A DNA stretch of 39,911 bases from Bacteroidota bacterium (GTDB lineage: Bacteria > Bacteroidota > Bacteroidia > Bacteroidales > JAAUTT01). This document shows positions 32,578-39,911 of this stretch, in pieces. How positions within the stretch are numbered: position 1 is the first letter of the stretch; the number at the start of each line of letters is the position of its first letter. The translations under genes were made by a program, and so were the position numbers. The stretch lies in NCBI GenBank assembly GCA_020048915.1, contig JAIFLU010000290.1:1-39911 (forward strand), in the 5' to 3' direction. The notes under the pieces are model-generated. The model was given only the letters and a program-made list of their open reading frames with translations, had not been told where the DNA came from and made no database searches.

Positions 32578-34080
32578 ATGCCCCTTCCTATTAACATATC
32601 AGAACTTCTCAAAGGCCACATCATCGAACACGATCGCATCGAATTCAAAGAAGGTTGGAACCCCGATGCCATTTACCGTTCTGTATGTGCCTTTGCTAAT
32701 GATATTGAAAATATTGGAGGCGGTTATATCATTATTGGAGTTGAAGAAGAAAATGGTATGGCCAAACGCCCTATAAAAGGTTTGCCAATTGAACAACTCG
32801 ATGCCATTCAAAAACAAATGATAGGTTTTAACAACCTTATCAAACCAGTTTATGCGCCCAAGCTTTCTATTGAAGAAGTAGATGGTAAGCAAATCATAGT
32901 TCTTTGGATTCCGGGTGGCGCAAACCGTCCGTACGAAGTTCCCGAACAAATTACAGCCAAAGAAAAACGCCATTTTTATTACATTCGTAAATATTCAAGT
33001 TCGGTAAAAGCAAACCAACAAGAACAACAGGAGTTAATAAGCCTTGCCAACCAAATACCATTCGACGATCGGGTAAACACACAAGCAAGCCTCGATGATA
33101 TTTCAACAACCGCCATACGAGACCATTTACGTATTACCAAAAGCCGTCTGCATGAATTTTCCGAGTCTCTCTCAAAAGCAGATTTATTGGGGCAAATGGA
33201 TTTGGTTTCGGGTCCGCCCGAAATGCTTTTCCCTCGAAATGTAGCCCTGATGCTTTTTTCAGAGAAGCCTGAAAAGTTTTTCCCATACACCCATATCGAA
33301 ATTGTGGAGTTCCCGAATGGCGCCGATGACCCTGAATTTAATGAACGTCCACCTTTTACAGGCCCAGTTCAACTGCAAATTACTAAGGTTCTCGACTTCT
33401 TTAAAACCAACATCCTTCAGGAAAAAATCATCAAACAGCCCGATAAAGCCGAAGCTGTCCGAATTTGGAATTACCCGTTAGAAGCCTTGGAAGAAGCTAC
33501 TGCCAATGCTATTTACCACCGGGACTACCAAGTACGCGAACCTGTTGAGGTGCGCATTTACCCCGATTCAATCTGCATTTTAAACTACGGTGGCCCCGAC
33601 CGTTCTATCAAATCCGATGCTTTTAAAATCGGCCCGGTAAAACCTCGTCGCTACCGCAACCGTAGGTTAGGCGATTTCCTTAAAGAATTAGATCTAACCG
33701 AAGGCAAAGCCACCGGTATTCCTCGTATTAAAAAAGCGCTGAAAGAAAACGGTTCGCCCGAACCTTTCTTCGATTTCGATGAAGACCGTACTTTCTTTGA
33801 AGTGGATTTTTATATCCATCCGACTTTTAAGGAACAAGCTGAAATTCTTACTACGACTAAATTTACAAATTCCAATAAAACACATGAAACACTAAAGGAA
33901 ATTGCAATGCGTGTTTTGTCATTAATTGAGACAAATCCGCAAATAACAGCAGCAGAAATATCTATAAAACTGGGTATTTCAAGTAGAGCAGCACAAAAGC
34001 ACATTGCTAATTTAAAGGCTTTAAATATGATAATTCGAATAGGTTCAGATAAGTCTGGGTATTGGGTAATTACTAAATGA
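32578..34080 (+). CDS. AlbA_2 / RecG-like (Schlafen-type) DNA-binding protein
   Basis: The 500-residue protein starts with an AlbA_2 domain (residues 15-130: EFKEGWNPDAIYRSVCAFAND, GGGYIIIGVEE, HFYYIRKYSSSVKA). A RecG-like, HATPase-type domain follows (about 285-420) with LEEATANAIYHRDYQVREPVEVRIYPD and FLKELDLTEGKATGIPRIKKALKENGSPEP. A C-terminal winged HTH (440-500) contains ITAAEISIKLGISSRAAQKHIANLKAL. Such proteins are often called transcriptional regulators or RecG-like and are frequent near defence genes. It lies 38 bases after the ABC-3C ATPase but is richer in G+C, so it may have a separate history. Confidence 0.85.
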   Translation: MPLPINISELLKGHIIEHDRIEFKEGWNPDAIYRSVCAFANDIENIGGGYIIIGVEEENGMAKRPIKGLPIEQLDAIQKQMIGFNNLIKPVYAPKLSIEEVDGKQIIVLWIPGGANRPYEVPEQITAKEKRHFYYIRKYSSSVKANQQEQQELISLANQIPFDDRVNTQASLDDISTTAIRDHLRITKSRLHEFSESLSKADLLGQMDLVSGPPEMLFPRNVALMLFSEKPEKFFPYTHIEIVEFPNGADDPEFNERPPFTGPVQLQITKVLDFFKTNILQEKIIKQPDKAEAVRIWNYPLEALEEATANAIYHRDYQVREPVEVRIYPDSICILNYGGPDRSIKSDAFKIGPVKPRRYRNRRLGDFLKELDLTEGKATGIPRIKKALKENGSPEPFFDFDEDRTFFEVDFYIHPTFKEQAEILTTTKFTNSNKTHETLKEIAMRVLSLIETNPQITAAEISIKLGISSRAAQKHIANLKALNMIIRIGSDKSGYWVITK

Positions 34081-34081
34081 T

Positions 34082-34137
34082 AGTAAAGTTCGTAGTAAAG
34101 TTCGTAGTAAAGTTCGTAGTAAAGTTCGTAGTAAATT
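34082..34137 (+). repeat. 12-bp tandem repeat after the AlbA_2 gene
   Basis: AGTAAAGTTCGT is repeated four times exactly (34082-34129), followed by a partial copy AGTAAATT. It starts one base past the AlbA_2 stop. In another frame it encodes a VKFV repeat beginning with an ATG that overlaps the stop (34077) and ending at TAG 34137-34139. Confidence 0.95.
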
Positions 34138-34297
34138 AGACTAACACTTTCTCCAGTAAATATTTCTAAATTATATACCCTTTCCGTTCATGGGTATAAT
34201 CGTGCAATATATGGGTAAAGTTTTGAGCCAATGAATTGCTTTGGTAACAAAAGCCCAATCGACGAACGCTCAAGCCGGGCAATTCCAGCCAAGGCCC

Positions 34298-35395
34298 CTA
34301 AACATTAAACCTAAAATGCATAATGTCGCCATCCTGTACAACGTATTCTTTGCCTTCAACGGAGATTTTGCCGGAATCGCGGCAGGCGGCTTCCGATTGG
34401 TATTTAATAAAATCGTCGTACTTAATAACTTCGGCACGAATAAAACCCTTTTCAAAGTCGCTGTGGATAACTCCGGCGCACTGAGGAGCAACCATGCCTT
34501 TATGATAGGTCCAGGCGCGTACTTCAACTTTGCCGACTGTGAAATAGGTTTCGAGGTTTAGCAGTTTATAGGCAGCGCGAATAAGTTTGTTCACACCTGG
34601 TTCGGTCAAACCAATTTCTTCGAGAAACAACTGGCGTTCTTCGTATGTTTCCAGCGTAGCAACGTCAGCTTCCGTAGCTGCTGTAATAACAATTACTTCA
34701 GCATTTTCGTCCCTGACGGCTTCTTTAACTATTTCAACATATTTATTGCCCTGAATAGCTGAAACATCGTCGACATTGCACACATATAGAATGGGTTTGT
34801 CGGTAAGTAAGCACAAATCGGCCAATTGCTCTTTGTCTTTTAATTCGATTGGAGCCGAACGAGCCGGTTTTCCCTGAACCAAATGATCTTTCAGTATTTG
34901 TAGTAATTCGAGTCGTTTTTTAGCGTCTCGTTCCCCCACTTTAGCGGCTTTCGATACTTTCAGTATATTTGCTTCCACCGCTTCGAGGTCTTTCATCTCT
35001 AGTTCGAAATCGATGGTTTCCTTGTCTCGCACCGGATTTATACTCCCATCCACATGAATCACGTTACCATCTTCAAAACAACGAAGTACATGGATAATGG
35101 CATCAGTATTGCGAATATTCCCCAGAAATTTATTCCCCAACCCTTCACCCTTACTGGCACCTTTTACCAAACCAGCAATATCAACAATCTCGACCGTTGA
35201 AGGAACAATACGCTCAGGATGGGCTAATTCGGCAAGTTTATTTAACCGATCGTCGGGCACGGTAATTACGCCCACATTGGGCTCAATAGTACAAAAAGGG
35301 AAATTTGCAGCCTGCGCCTTGGCATTCGATAAACAATTAAACAACGTTGATTTGCCAATATTGGGCAATCCTACAATTCCGCACTGAAGAGCCAT
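34298..35395 (-). CDS. ychF: Redox-regulated ATPase YchF (Obg-like)
   Basis: A universally conserved P-loop protein that binds ribosomes and hydrolyses ATP. G1 is GLPNIGKST (residues 9-17), G2 region NFPFCTIEPNVG, G3 DIAGLVKGASKGEGLGNKFL, and the changed G4 motif NVDD that gives ATP preference. A coiled-coil arm is in the middle, and the C-terminal TGS-like domain ends GKEYVVQDGDIMHFRFNV. At 365 residues it has family length. ATG 35395 gives the classic MALQCGIVG start; the nine codons upstream are not part of the family. Confidence 0.97.
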   Translation of the reverse strand: MALQCGIVGLPNIGKSTLFNCLSNAKAQAANFPFCTIEPNVGVITVPDDRLNKLAELAHPERIVPSTVEIVDIAGLVKGASKGEGLGNKFLGNIRNTDAIIHVLRCFEDGNVIHVDGSINPVRDKETIDFELEMKDLEAVEANILKVSKAAKVGERDAKKRLELLQILKDHLVQGKPARSAPIELKDKEQLADLCLLTDKPILYVCNVDDVSAIQGNKYVEIVKEAVRDENAEVIVITAATEADVATLETYEERQLFLEEIGLTEPGVNKLIRAAYKLLNLETYFTVGKVEVRAWTYHKGMVAPQCAGVIHSDFEKGFIRAEVIKYDDFIKYQSEAACRDSGKISVEGKEYVVQDGDIMHFRFNV

Positions 35396-35890
35396 ATCCG
35401 AATTATTTTTAAAAGGCGGCAAAGGTAATTCTTCCCAGCAATAAAAAAAATGTGTGTTATACCCATGATTTCAGGGAATAAGAGTGTAAGGAGGATTATG
35501 CACCTCGGCAATGTCGCGGATGTAAAGGGTTCAACTGTCTTTTATCTCAAAGTTAGCTTTTAGACAGCCTCCTTAACATCAGGAATTTATATACTAACAG
35601 GTAAAACGCCTGGGAAGGTAGTATTTTCAGAAAAATTTATAATTGAATAGCATTTTTTGGCTGAATACTATCGCTAAGAAGTTCGCTAATAGTGTTGTAG
35701 GTTTCTCACTATGGAGCAACTTACCGCACTTACTTTTGTCATTTTTATGTCCTTTTGAAAATCAACTATGGAAATTAGAAAAACAATATTCCTGAATAAC
35801 ACTTATGAACAACTTTTGAATTTAAGTAAAAAACGATTTGTTGGGTTTCGACAAAGTAATAAGGCCGAGTTAACTTCAACCATTGGTAAA
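35396..35890. other. Gene-free stretch
   Basis: Apart from the ychF promoter box and a weak 44-codon frame (35768-35902), I see nothing supportable here. Confidence 0.5.
35420..35427 (-). promoter_or_regulatory. Candidate -7 box of ychF
   Basis: TACCTTTG on the minus strand, exact TAnnTTTG, 24 bases upstream of the ychF ATG. No clear -33 element. Confidence 0.45.
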
Positions 35891-35920
35891 TTGAATTTCT
35901 GAGGTTTATTTCTATATTTG
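35891..35920 (+). promoter_or_regulatory. Promoter of the DUF2339-DUF3999 operon
   Basis: TTG (35891-35893), 19 bases, TATATTTG (35913-35920): both elements match the Bacteroidota consensus at correct spacing. Transcription should start near 35926, 19 bases before the ATG. Confidence 0.6.
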
Positions 35921-35944
35921 ATTGCAAACTAATTAACCCGCTTT

Positions 35945-38368
35945 ATGGAAACGTTAATTCTGCTAATCGTTCTGGCGATATTAATCCTTGTAATTGCCAA
36001 CAATTCGAAATTAAGTTCCAAGCTTACCGATTTATCCAAAGAAATAGAGAGACTTCGACAAAGTATTTCAACTATCGAAAAGCCTGTAATAAAACCTTCA
36101 ACAATAGAAAAACCCACTGTTAAACCTGTTGCCGAAGAAAAAATTATCGCGCCAGTCCCCGAAGAAAAGTTGCCTGAACATGAATCAATTAAGCGACAGG
36201 AACCTGAAATAGAACCAATCCGGACAGCTCAGGAAACTATATTCCAGGAAAAAGCAGTAGAGGAAAAACCTATTAGTATTCAACAAAAAACACAGGAAAG
36301 GCAACCTGTTCAGAAACCCATTGAACCTCAAAAGGCAAAGGTTCCCACTGATATTGAAAAATTTGTAGGCGAAAACCTGATAAGCAAAATTGGTATTATT
36401 ATATTGGTATTGGGAGTTGGTTTTTTTGTGAAATATGCTATCGACCAAAACTGGATAGGAGTTTACGGAAGAACAGCTATCGGGCTCCTAGCCGGCGGAT
36501 TATTGGTTTCTCTTGCTCATTATATGCGGAAATCGTATACCACTTTCTCCTCCTTATTAACTGGCGGCGGGTTTGCTGTTTTTTACCTCACCATTGCCAT
36601 CGCTTTTCACCAATATCATATTTTCAGCCAGACAGCAGCATTTATAATTCTCGTAGTTGTTACTATTTTTTCAGTTTTACTGTCCTTATTATACGATAAA
36701 AAAGAGCTGGCCATTTTTTCGCAATTAGGTGGATATGCTGCTCCATTTATGATTAGCACCGGCGATGGTAATTATGTAGTATTATTCTCGTATCTGCTCA
36801 TTCTGAATGCAGGATTAATAGTGCTTGCCTATTACAAACGCTGGCATATTCTTAACCTGCTTGCCTTTGTTTTTACAGTACTTATTTATTCGGGCTGGCT
36901 GGCAACTACCTTTTGGGGGAATACAAACCTTCCGTACCTTGGCGCTATTGTATTTGCTTCCGCTTTCTATGTGGTGTTCTTCCTTGTAAATATCTTAAAT
37001 AACCTACGGGAACAAAAGCCTTTCAAGGCCATCGAAATAACATTGATACTATCTAACAACCTGTTTTTCTTTTTGTCGGGCCTCACCATCTTTCATAAAT
37101 ACGAACATGGCATTTACCAAGGGTTGTTTACAGTTCTGGTAGGACTTTTCAATTTTGGATGGGTGGTGTATCTGTATCGCAAAGACCAAATAGACAAAAC
37201 GCTGATTTATTTGTTGATCGGATTGGTAATGAGTTATATCAGTCTGGCAGTCCCCATTCAATTGCATGGACATTCGATTACTCTTTTCTGGACAGCCGAA
37301 TTGGTAATTCTTTTATGGCTATCGCAGGTTTCGGGGATTAAAATTCTCAAAACCGGTCACCTTATAATTCTCGGACTGGTGATTGCAAGCCTTGCCATGG
37401 ATTGGAGTAATTTATATATGTACAGTAAGCCCAATTTGACAGTGGTATTCAATCAGGCATTTATAACAGGATTTGTTGTACTAATCGGATTAGGTGCTTC
37501 CCGGTATTTTTTACGCAAAGAAAAAGATGAACAGTTTATACCAAACATTATAGGTGTTAAAGGATATTCGAAAATCCTATCCTTTATATTGTTTATTGCA
37601 GCTTTTATGGTTCCTTTTCTGGAACTGCAATATCAAATGGACATCTTTTATAAGTTAAATTCATTCCAAACTGTTGTTTATGGCATATACATTTTTGCAT
37701 ATCTATTCACTGTTTTACAGATCATAAAGCCTTCCCAATGGCTAGTCGCTTACAAATGGGTAGTTGCACTGTGCCTTGCTGCTTTATTTTTCTACCTCGT
37801 ACTATTCAATACCATGGTGGTATCCGTCCGCGATTCCTATATTTATGGAAATAAAATTTCCTTGGGGAACTTTATGTTTCATTATTTAGCGCTGGTATTT
37901 ATTGCAGGAACCATAATTTCGCTATACAAAAATATCCACCTGGTGCTTGCAGAATCAGGTATCTGGCATATACTCTTCCGCTGGTTCATCTCGTTTTTTG
38001 TTATATTTATTGCCAGCTCCGAATTGGACAACCTGATACTATTAGCCAACTATACCACGGCAGATTCGTTTCACAGCATCCTCAAGATTTCGCACAAAGT
38101 AGGATATCCTATTCTATGGGGCATCAGCGCATTCATTCTAATTATCTGGGGAATGAAATCGAAAATAAAAGAATACCGAGTCCAGGCTCTTTGTTTGCTG
38201 GGATTAATTATTCTAAAACTATTTCTGTTCGATGTATGGGATATGAATGAAGGTGGAAGAATCGCTGCTTTTATTTTTCTTGGAATTATTTTACTGGTAG
38301 TGTCGTTTCTTTATCAGAAACTTAAAAAATTATTGCTGGACGATCCTGAAAACAAGTCTAATATTTAA
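35945..38368 (+). CDS. DUF2339 multi-pass membrane protein
   Basis: An 807-residue inner-membrane protein. One N-terminal helix (residues 3-20) is followed by a Pro/Glu/Lys-rich linker (about 45-135, with repeated EKP and KPV units). Then comes the DUF2339 core, starting EKFVGENLISKIGIIILVLGVGFFVKYAIDQNWIG and running through some 20 hydrophobic segments. The function of the family is unknown; a role in envelope polysaccharide or transport has been suggested only by context. The DUF3999 gene follows 5 bases later, a conserved pairing, so the two likely form a complex. Confidence 0.92.
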   Translation: METLILLIVLAILILVIANNSKLSSKLTDLSKEIERLRQSISTIEKPVIKPSTIEKPTVKPVAEEKIIAPVPEEKLPEHESIKRQEPEIEPIRTAQETIFQEKAVEEKPISIQQKTQERQPVQKPIEPQKAKVPTDIEKFVGENLISKIGIIILVLGVGFFVKYAIDQNWIGVYGRTAIGLLAGGLLVSLAHYMRKSYTTFSSLLTGGGFAVFYLTIAIAFHQYHIFSQTAAFIILVVVTIFSVLLSLLYDKKELAIFSQLGGYAAPFMISTGDGNYVVLFSYLLILNAGLIVLAYYKRWHILNLLAFVFTVLIYSGWLATTFWGNTNLPYLGAIVFASAFYVVFFLVNILNNLREQKPFKAIEITLILSNNLFFFLSGLTIFHKYEHGIYQGLFTVLVGLFNFGWVVYLYRKDQIDKTLIYLLIGLVMSYISLAVPIQLHGHSITLFWTAELVILLWLSQVSGIKILKTGHLIILGLVIASLAMDWSNLYMYSKPNLTVVFNQAFITGFVVLIGLGASRYFLRKEKDEQFIPNIIGVKGYSKILSFILFIAAFMVPFLELQYQMDIFYKLNSFQTVVYGIYIFAYLFTVLQIIKPSQWLVAYKWVVALCLAALFFYLVLFNTMVVSVRDSYIYGNKISLGNFMFHYLALVFIAGTIISLYKNIHLVLAESGIWHILFRWFISFFVIFIASSELDNLILLANYTTADSFHSILKISHKVGYPILWGISAFILIIWGMKSKIKEYRVQALCLLGLIILKLFLFDVWDMNEGGRIAAFIFLGIILLVVSFLYQKLKKLLLDDPENKSNI

Positions 38369-38373
38369 AAATC

Positions 38374-39609
38374 ATGATAAGGAAGTTCTTATTGTTTGTG
38401 TTGTTCGTTTTCGCATGGTACGGAGGCTTTTCACAGGATTTTAAATTGAAGGCCCTGTTAGACAGCGTTCCCAATAATGGCTTTTATAGGATTTTATTAT
38501 CGCCCGAGATAATAGCCTCCTCTTTGCCCGACTATGCCGATATTCGCCTGTACGATGCCCGCAAAAAGGAAGTGCCCTTTATCTTTGAAGAAGAACAAAC
38601 TTCCACCTCAAAATCAGCATTTAAGGAATATCCAATACTCGAAAACCAAAACATCGCGCGCAAAGGCATAACCAGGATTGTAGTCCATAATAAATCGAAG
38701 GAAATAGTTTCCGGATTAAGTCTGATTGTCCGGAATTCCGAAATCCAAAAGGAAATTACAGTTAAAGGCAGTGACGACCAAAAGAACTGGTACATCATCC
38801 AGCGAAACTTCCCAATACGGTCGGTTAGTTATAACGAAACTGCCATATTAATGGAACTTGAATTCACAAAGAGCGATTACGAGTTTTTCGAACTCACCAT
38901 GAACGACAAGAAAAAAGATCCTATTCAGGTTACAAAAGTAGGATTCTACGATTTAGAAACTTCAAAGGGGTTATACTCCGAAATTCCTAGTTCCTCAACT
39001 GTTCGAAAGGATAGCGCTTCCATCAAAAAAAGTTTTATTACACTCAAATTCAGTCAAGCATTTGAAATCTCCAAACTTGAAATATCGGTAACCGGGCCTG
39101 AATTTTTTCTTCGCGACTGTTATATAGGAAAAAATGTACGCTATAAAAAGAATGTGCAGTTTGAGGAATGGGGACATTTCAGACTGTCTTCGGGAAACGT
39201 GCCGATTTGGGAATTCGATAAAATTAAAACCGATGAATTAACTATTATTATTGAGAATGCTGACAATTTGCCGCTCACTGTAAAATCAATTAAGGCCTAT
39301 CAGCTGAATAAATACTTAGTAGCCGGTTTAAAAGCAGGAGAGACCTATGAAATAGCCACTGGTAAAGAAAAAATGCTGCTTCCTGATTACGATTTGAAAT
39401 TTTTTGCTGATAGCCTTCCTGCGAATCTTCCTGTACTAAAGGCCAATAAATTAATTCGAAAAACTGTTGTACCCACTTCCGGTAAAGTTTTCTTCACCCA
39501 AACGGTATTATGGGTTGTTATAGGATTGGTTATTTTATTGCTGGCGTTTTTTTCGGTAAAGGTTGTTAAGGAAATGAAAGACGCTCAAAAATCTGAAAAG
39601 CAGGAATAG
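38374..39609 (+). CDS. DUF3999 family envelope protein
   Basis: The 411-residue product has a signal peptide (residues 1-20, ending WYGGFSQ). A large periplasmic beta-rich region follows, with FYRILLSPEIIASSLPDYADIRLYDARKKEVPFIFEEE near the start, as in DUF3999 proteins. One C-terminal membrane helix (about 376-397, VLWVVIGLVILLLAFFSVKV) and a short charged tail close it. It is the second gene of the operon with DUF2339. The role is unknown; exposed beta domains may recognise sugars, but this is not shown by any motif I can name. Confidence 0.88.
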   Translation: MIRKFLLFVLFVFAWYGGFSQDFKLKALLDSVPNNGFYRILLSPEIIASSLPDYADIRLYDARKKEVPFIFEEEQTSTSKSAFKEYPILENQNIARKGITRIVVHNKSKEIVSGLSLIVRNSEIQKEITVKGSDDQKNWYIIQRNFPIRSVSYNETAILMELEFTKSDYEFFELTMNDKKKDPIQVTKVGFYDLETSKGLYSEIPSSSTVRKDSASIKKSFITLKFSQAFEISKLEISVTGPEFFLRDCYIGKNVRYKKNVQFEEWGHFRLSSGNVPIWEFDKIKTDELTIIIENADNLPLTVKSIKAYQLNKYLVAGLKAGETYEIATGKEKMLLPDYDLKFFADSLPANLPVLKANKLIRKTVVPTSGKVFFTQTVLWVVIGLVILLLAFFSVKVVKEMKDAQKSEKQE

Positions 39610-39774
39610 CAGGTTTGCATAAGACAATCTAAAAAAATTGGAGAATGAACATCGTTTGAAACTACGCTCAGCTTGTAAAATTTATAATATATGCGAATTA
39701 AGGTTTCAAGAATTGATTTGGACTACTGTTGAATTATCGTATCGCACCACACCATAGGTTTGGAAAGTGAATAG

Positions 39775-39832
39775 CCCCGGGTAAAACCCGGGGTTAAGAA
39801 ATGCAACCGAAACCCGCAACCGCATAGCGGTT
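39775..39832 (+). repeat. Two hairpins upstream of the Y1 transposase
   Basis: CCCCGGG/CCCGGGG (39775-39793) and AACCGC/GCGGTT (39818-39832) are perfect inverted repeats with loops of five and three bases. The second ends GCGGTTGAAT, like the GGGTTGAAT end of the unit at 13592. REP-associated transposases typically have such hairpins beside their gene. Confidence 0.6.
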
Positions 39833-39850
39833 GAATAAATTAAATGTCCT

Positions 39851-39911
39851 ATGAATACCTATACCCAAATTCTTTATCAAATCATTTTTTCTCCTAAAAA
39901 TCATGAAAGAA
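39851..39911 (+). CDS. Start of a Y1 (IS200-like, REP-associated) transposase, cut by window edge
   Basis: The first 20 codons (MNTYTQILYQIIFSPKNHER) match the usual beginning of Bacteroidota IS200/Y1-type transposases, which open with xNTYTQIxxQIVF and a short basic loop. The catalytic HUH and Tyr motifs lie outside the window. The hairpins just upstream fit the REP-associated subgroup. Identification rests on the N-terminal pattern only. Confidence 0.65.
   Translation, partial: MNTYTQILYQIIFSPKNHER

Noticed and set aside
32540-34080. AlbA_2 protein as a fourth component of the ABC-3C system
   Set aside because: It has a 38-base gap, a different base composition and a family that stands alone in many genomes, so I kept it separate.
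35768-35902. 44-codon plus-strand frame between ychF and DUF2339
   Set aside because: No upstream promoter or recognisable pattern, and its end overlaps the DUF2339 promoter. It could be a chance frame or a small gene remnant.

Overview
The window looks like part of a Bacteroidota chromosome, probably class Bacteroidia. It is A+T-rich, and most genes lack a clear Shine-Dalgarno sequence. Several starts are instead preceded by the Bacteroidota promoter box TAnnTTTG. The proteome fits: a TonB-plug protein without a barrel, DUF2339/DUF3999, an RprXY-like two-component pair, small lipoproteins and a possible type IX secretion tail. No species can be named from sequence alone.

Left part (1-20.5 kb) is mostly chromosomal backbone. 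It holds a truncated membrane-protein end; a tiny minus-strand transcription unit for a possible 26-residue peptide; a histidine kinase/response regulator operon; a large MG-domain/TonB-plug protein; a lipoprotein; phosphatidylserine decarboxylase; a patatin-like lipase; an excisionase-type HTH protein with a membrane protein; and a heterodimeric ABC exporter with one degenerate ATP site, possibly preceded by an unlisted 54-residue membrane protein. A hairpin-rich repeat cluster, a VWA protein, and a leuS - yitT-like - M23 peptidase operon follow.

Middle part (20.6-27.4 kb) is a complete small integrated element. A tyrosine integrase at its right end has inserted 6,780 bp into the 3' end of a tRNA-Arg(CCG) gene, leaving a 15-bp direct repeat (20645-20659 and 27425-27439). 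The element has paired TACATACAA repeats near both ends (likely integrase arm sites), a DUF3853 protein, an SF3-like replication helicase with an odd Walker A motif, an iteron-like A+T-rich region, and six small uncharacterised genes in one minus-strand operon. No conjugation, capsid or portal gene is visible, so it is best described as satellite-like. A plus-strand promoter and terminator flank the helicase start and predict a roughly 55-nt antisense RNA, reminiscent of plasmid copy control. This is the best candidate for an undescribed system.

Right part (27.5-39.9 kb) begins with a two-domain ABC ATPase whose first domain lacks Walker A. Next is a very A+T-rich three-gene ABC-3C conflict system (effector/CTD protein, middle component, DUF2326 coiled-coil ATPase) behind a 36-bp near-perfect palindrome, then an AlbA_2/RecG-like protein followed by a 12-bp tandem repeat. 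Backbone resumes with ychF and a DUF2339-DUF3999 pair. The window ends in the first codons of a Y1 (REP-associated) transposase preceded by hairpins resembling the cluster near 13.5 kb.
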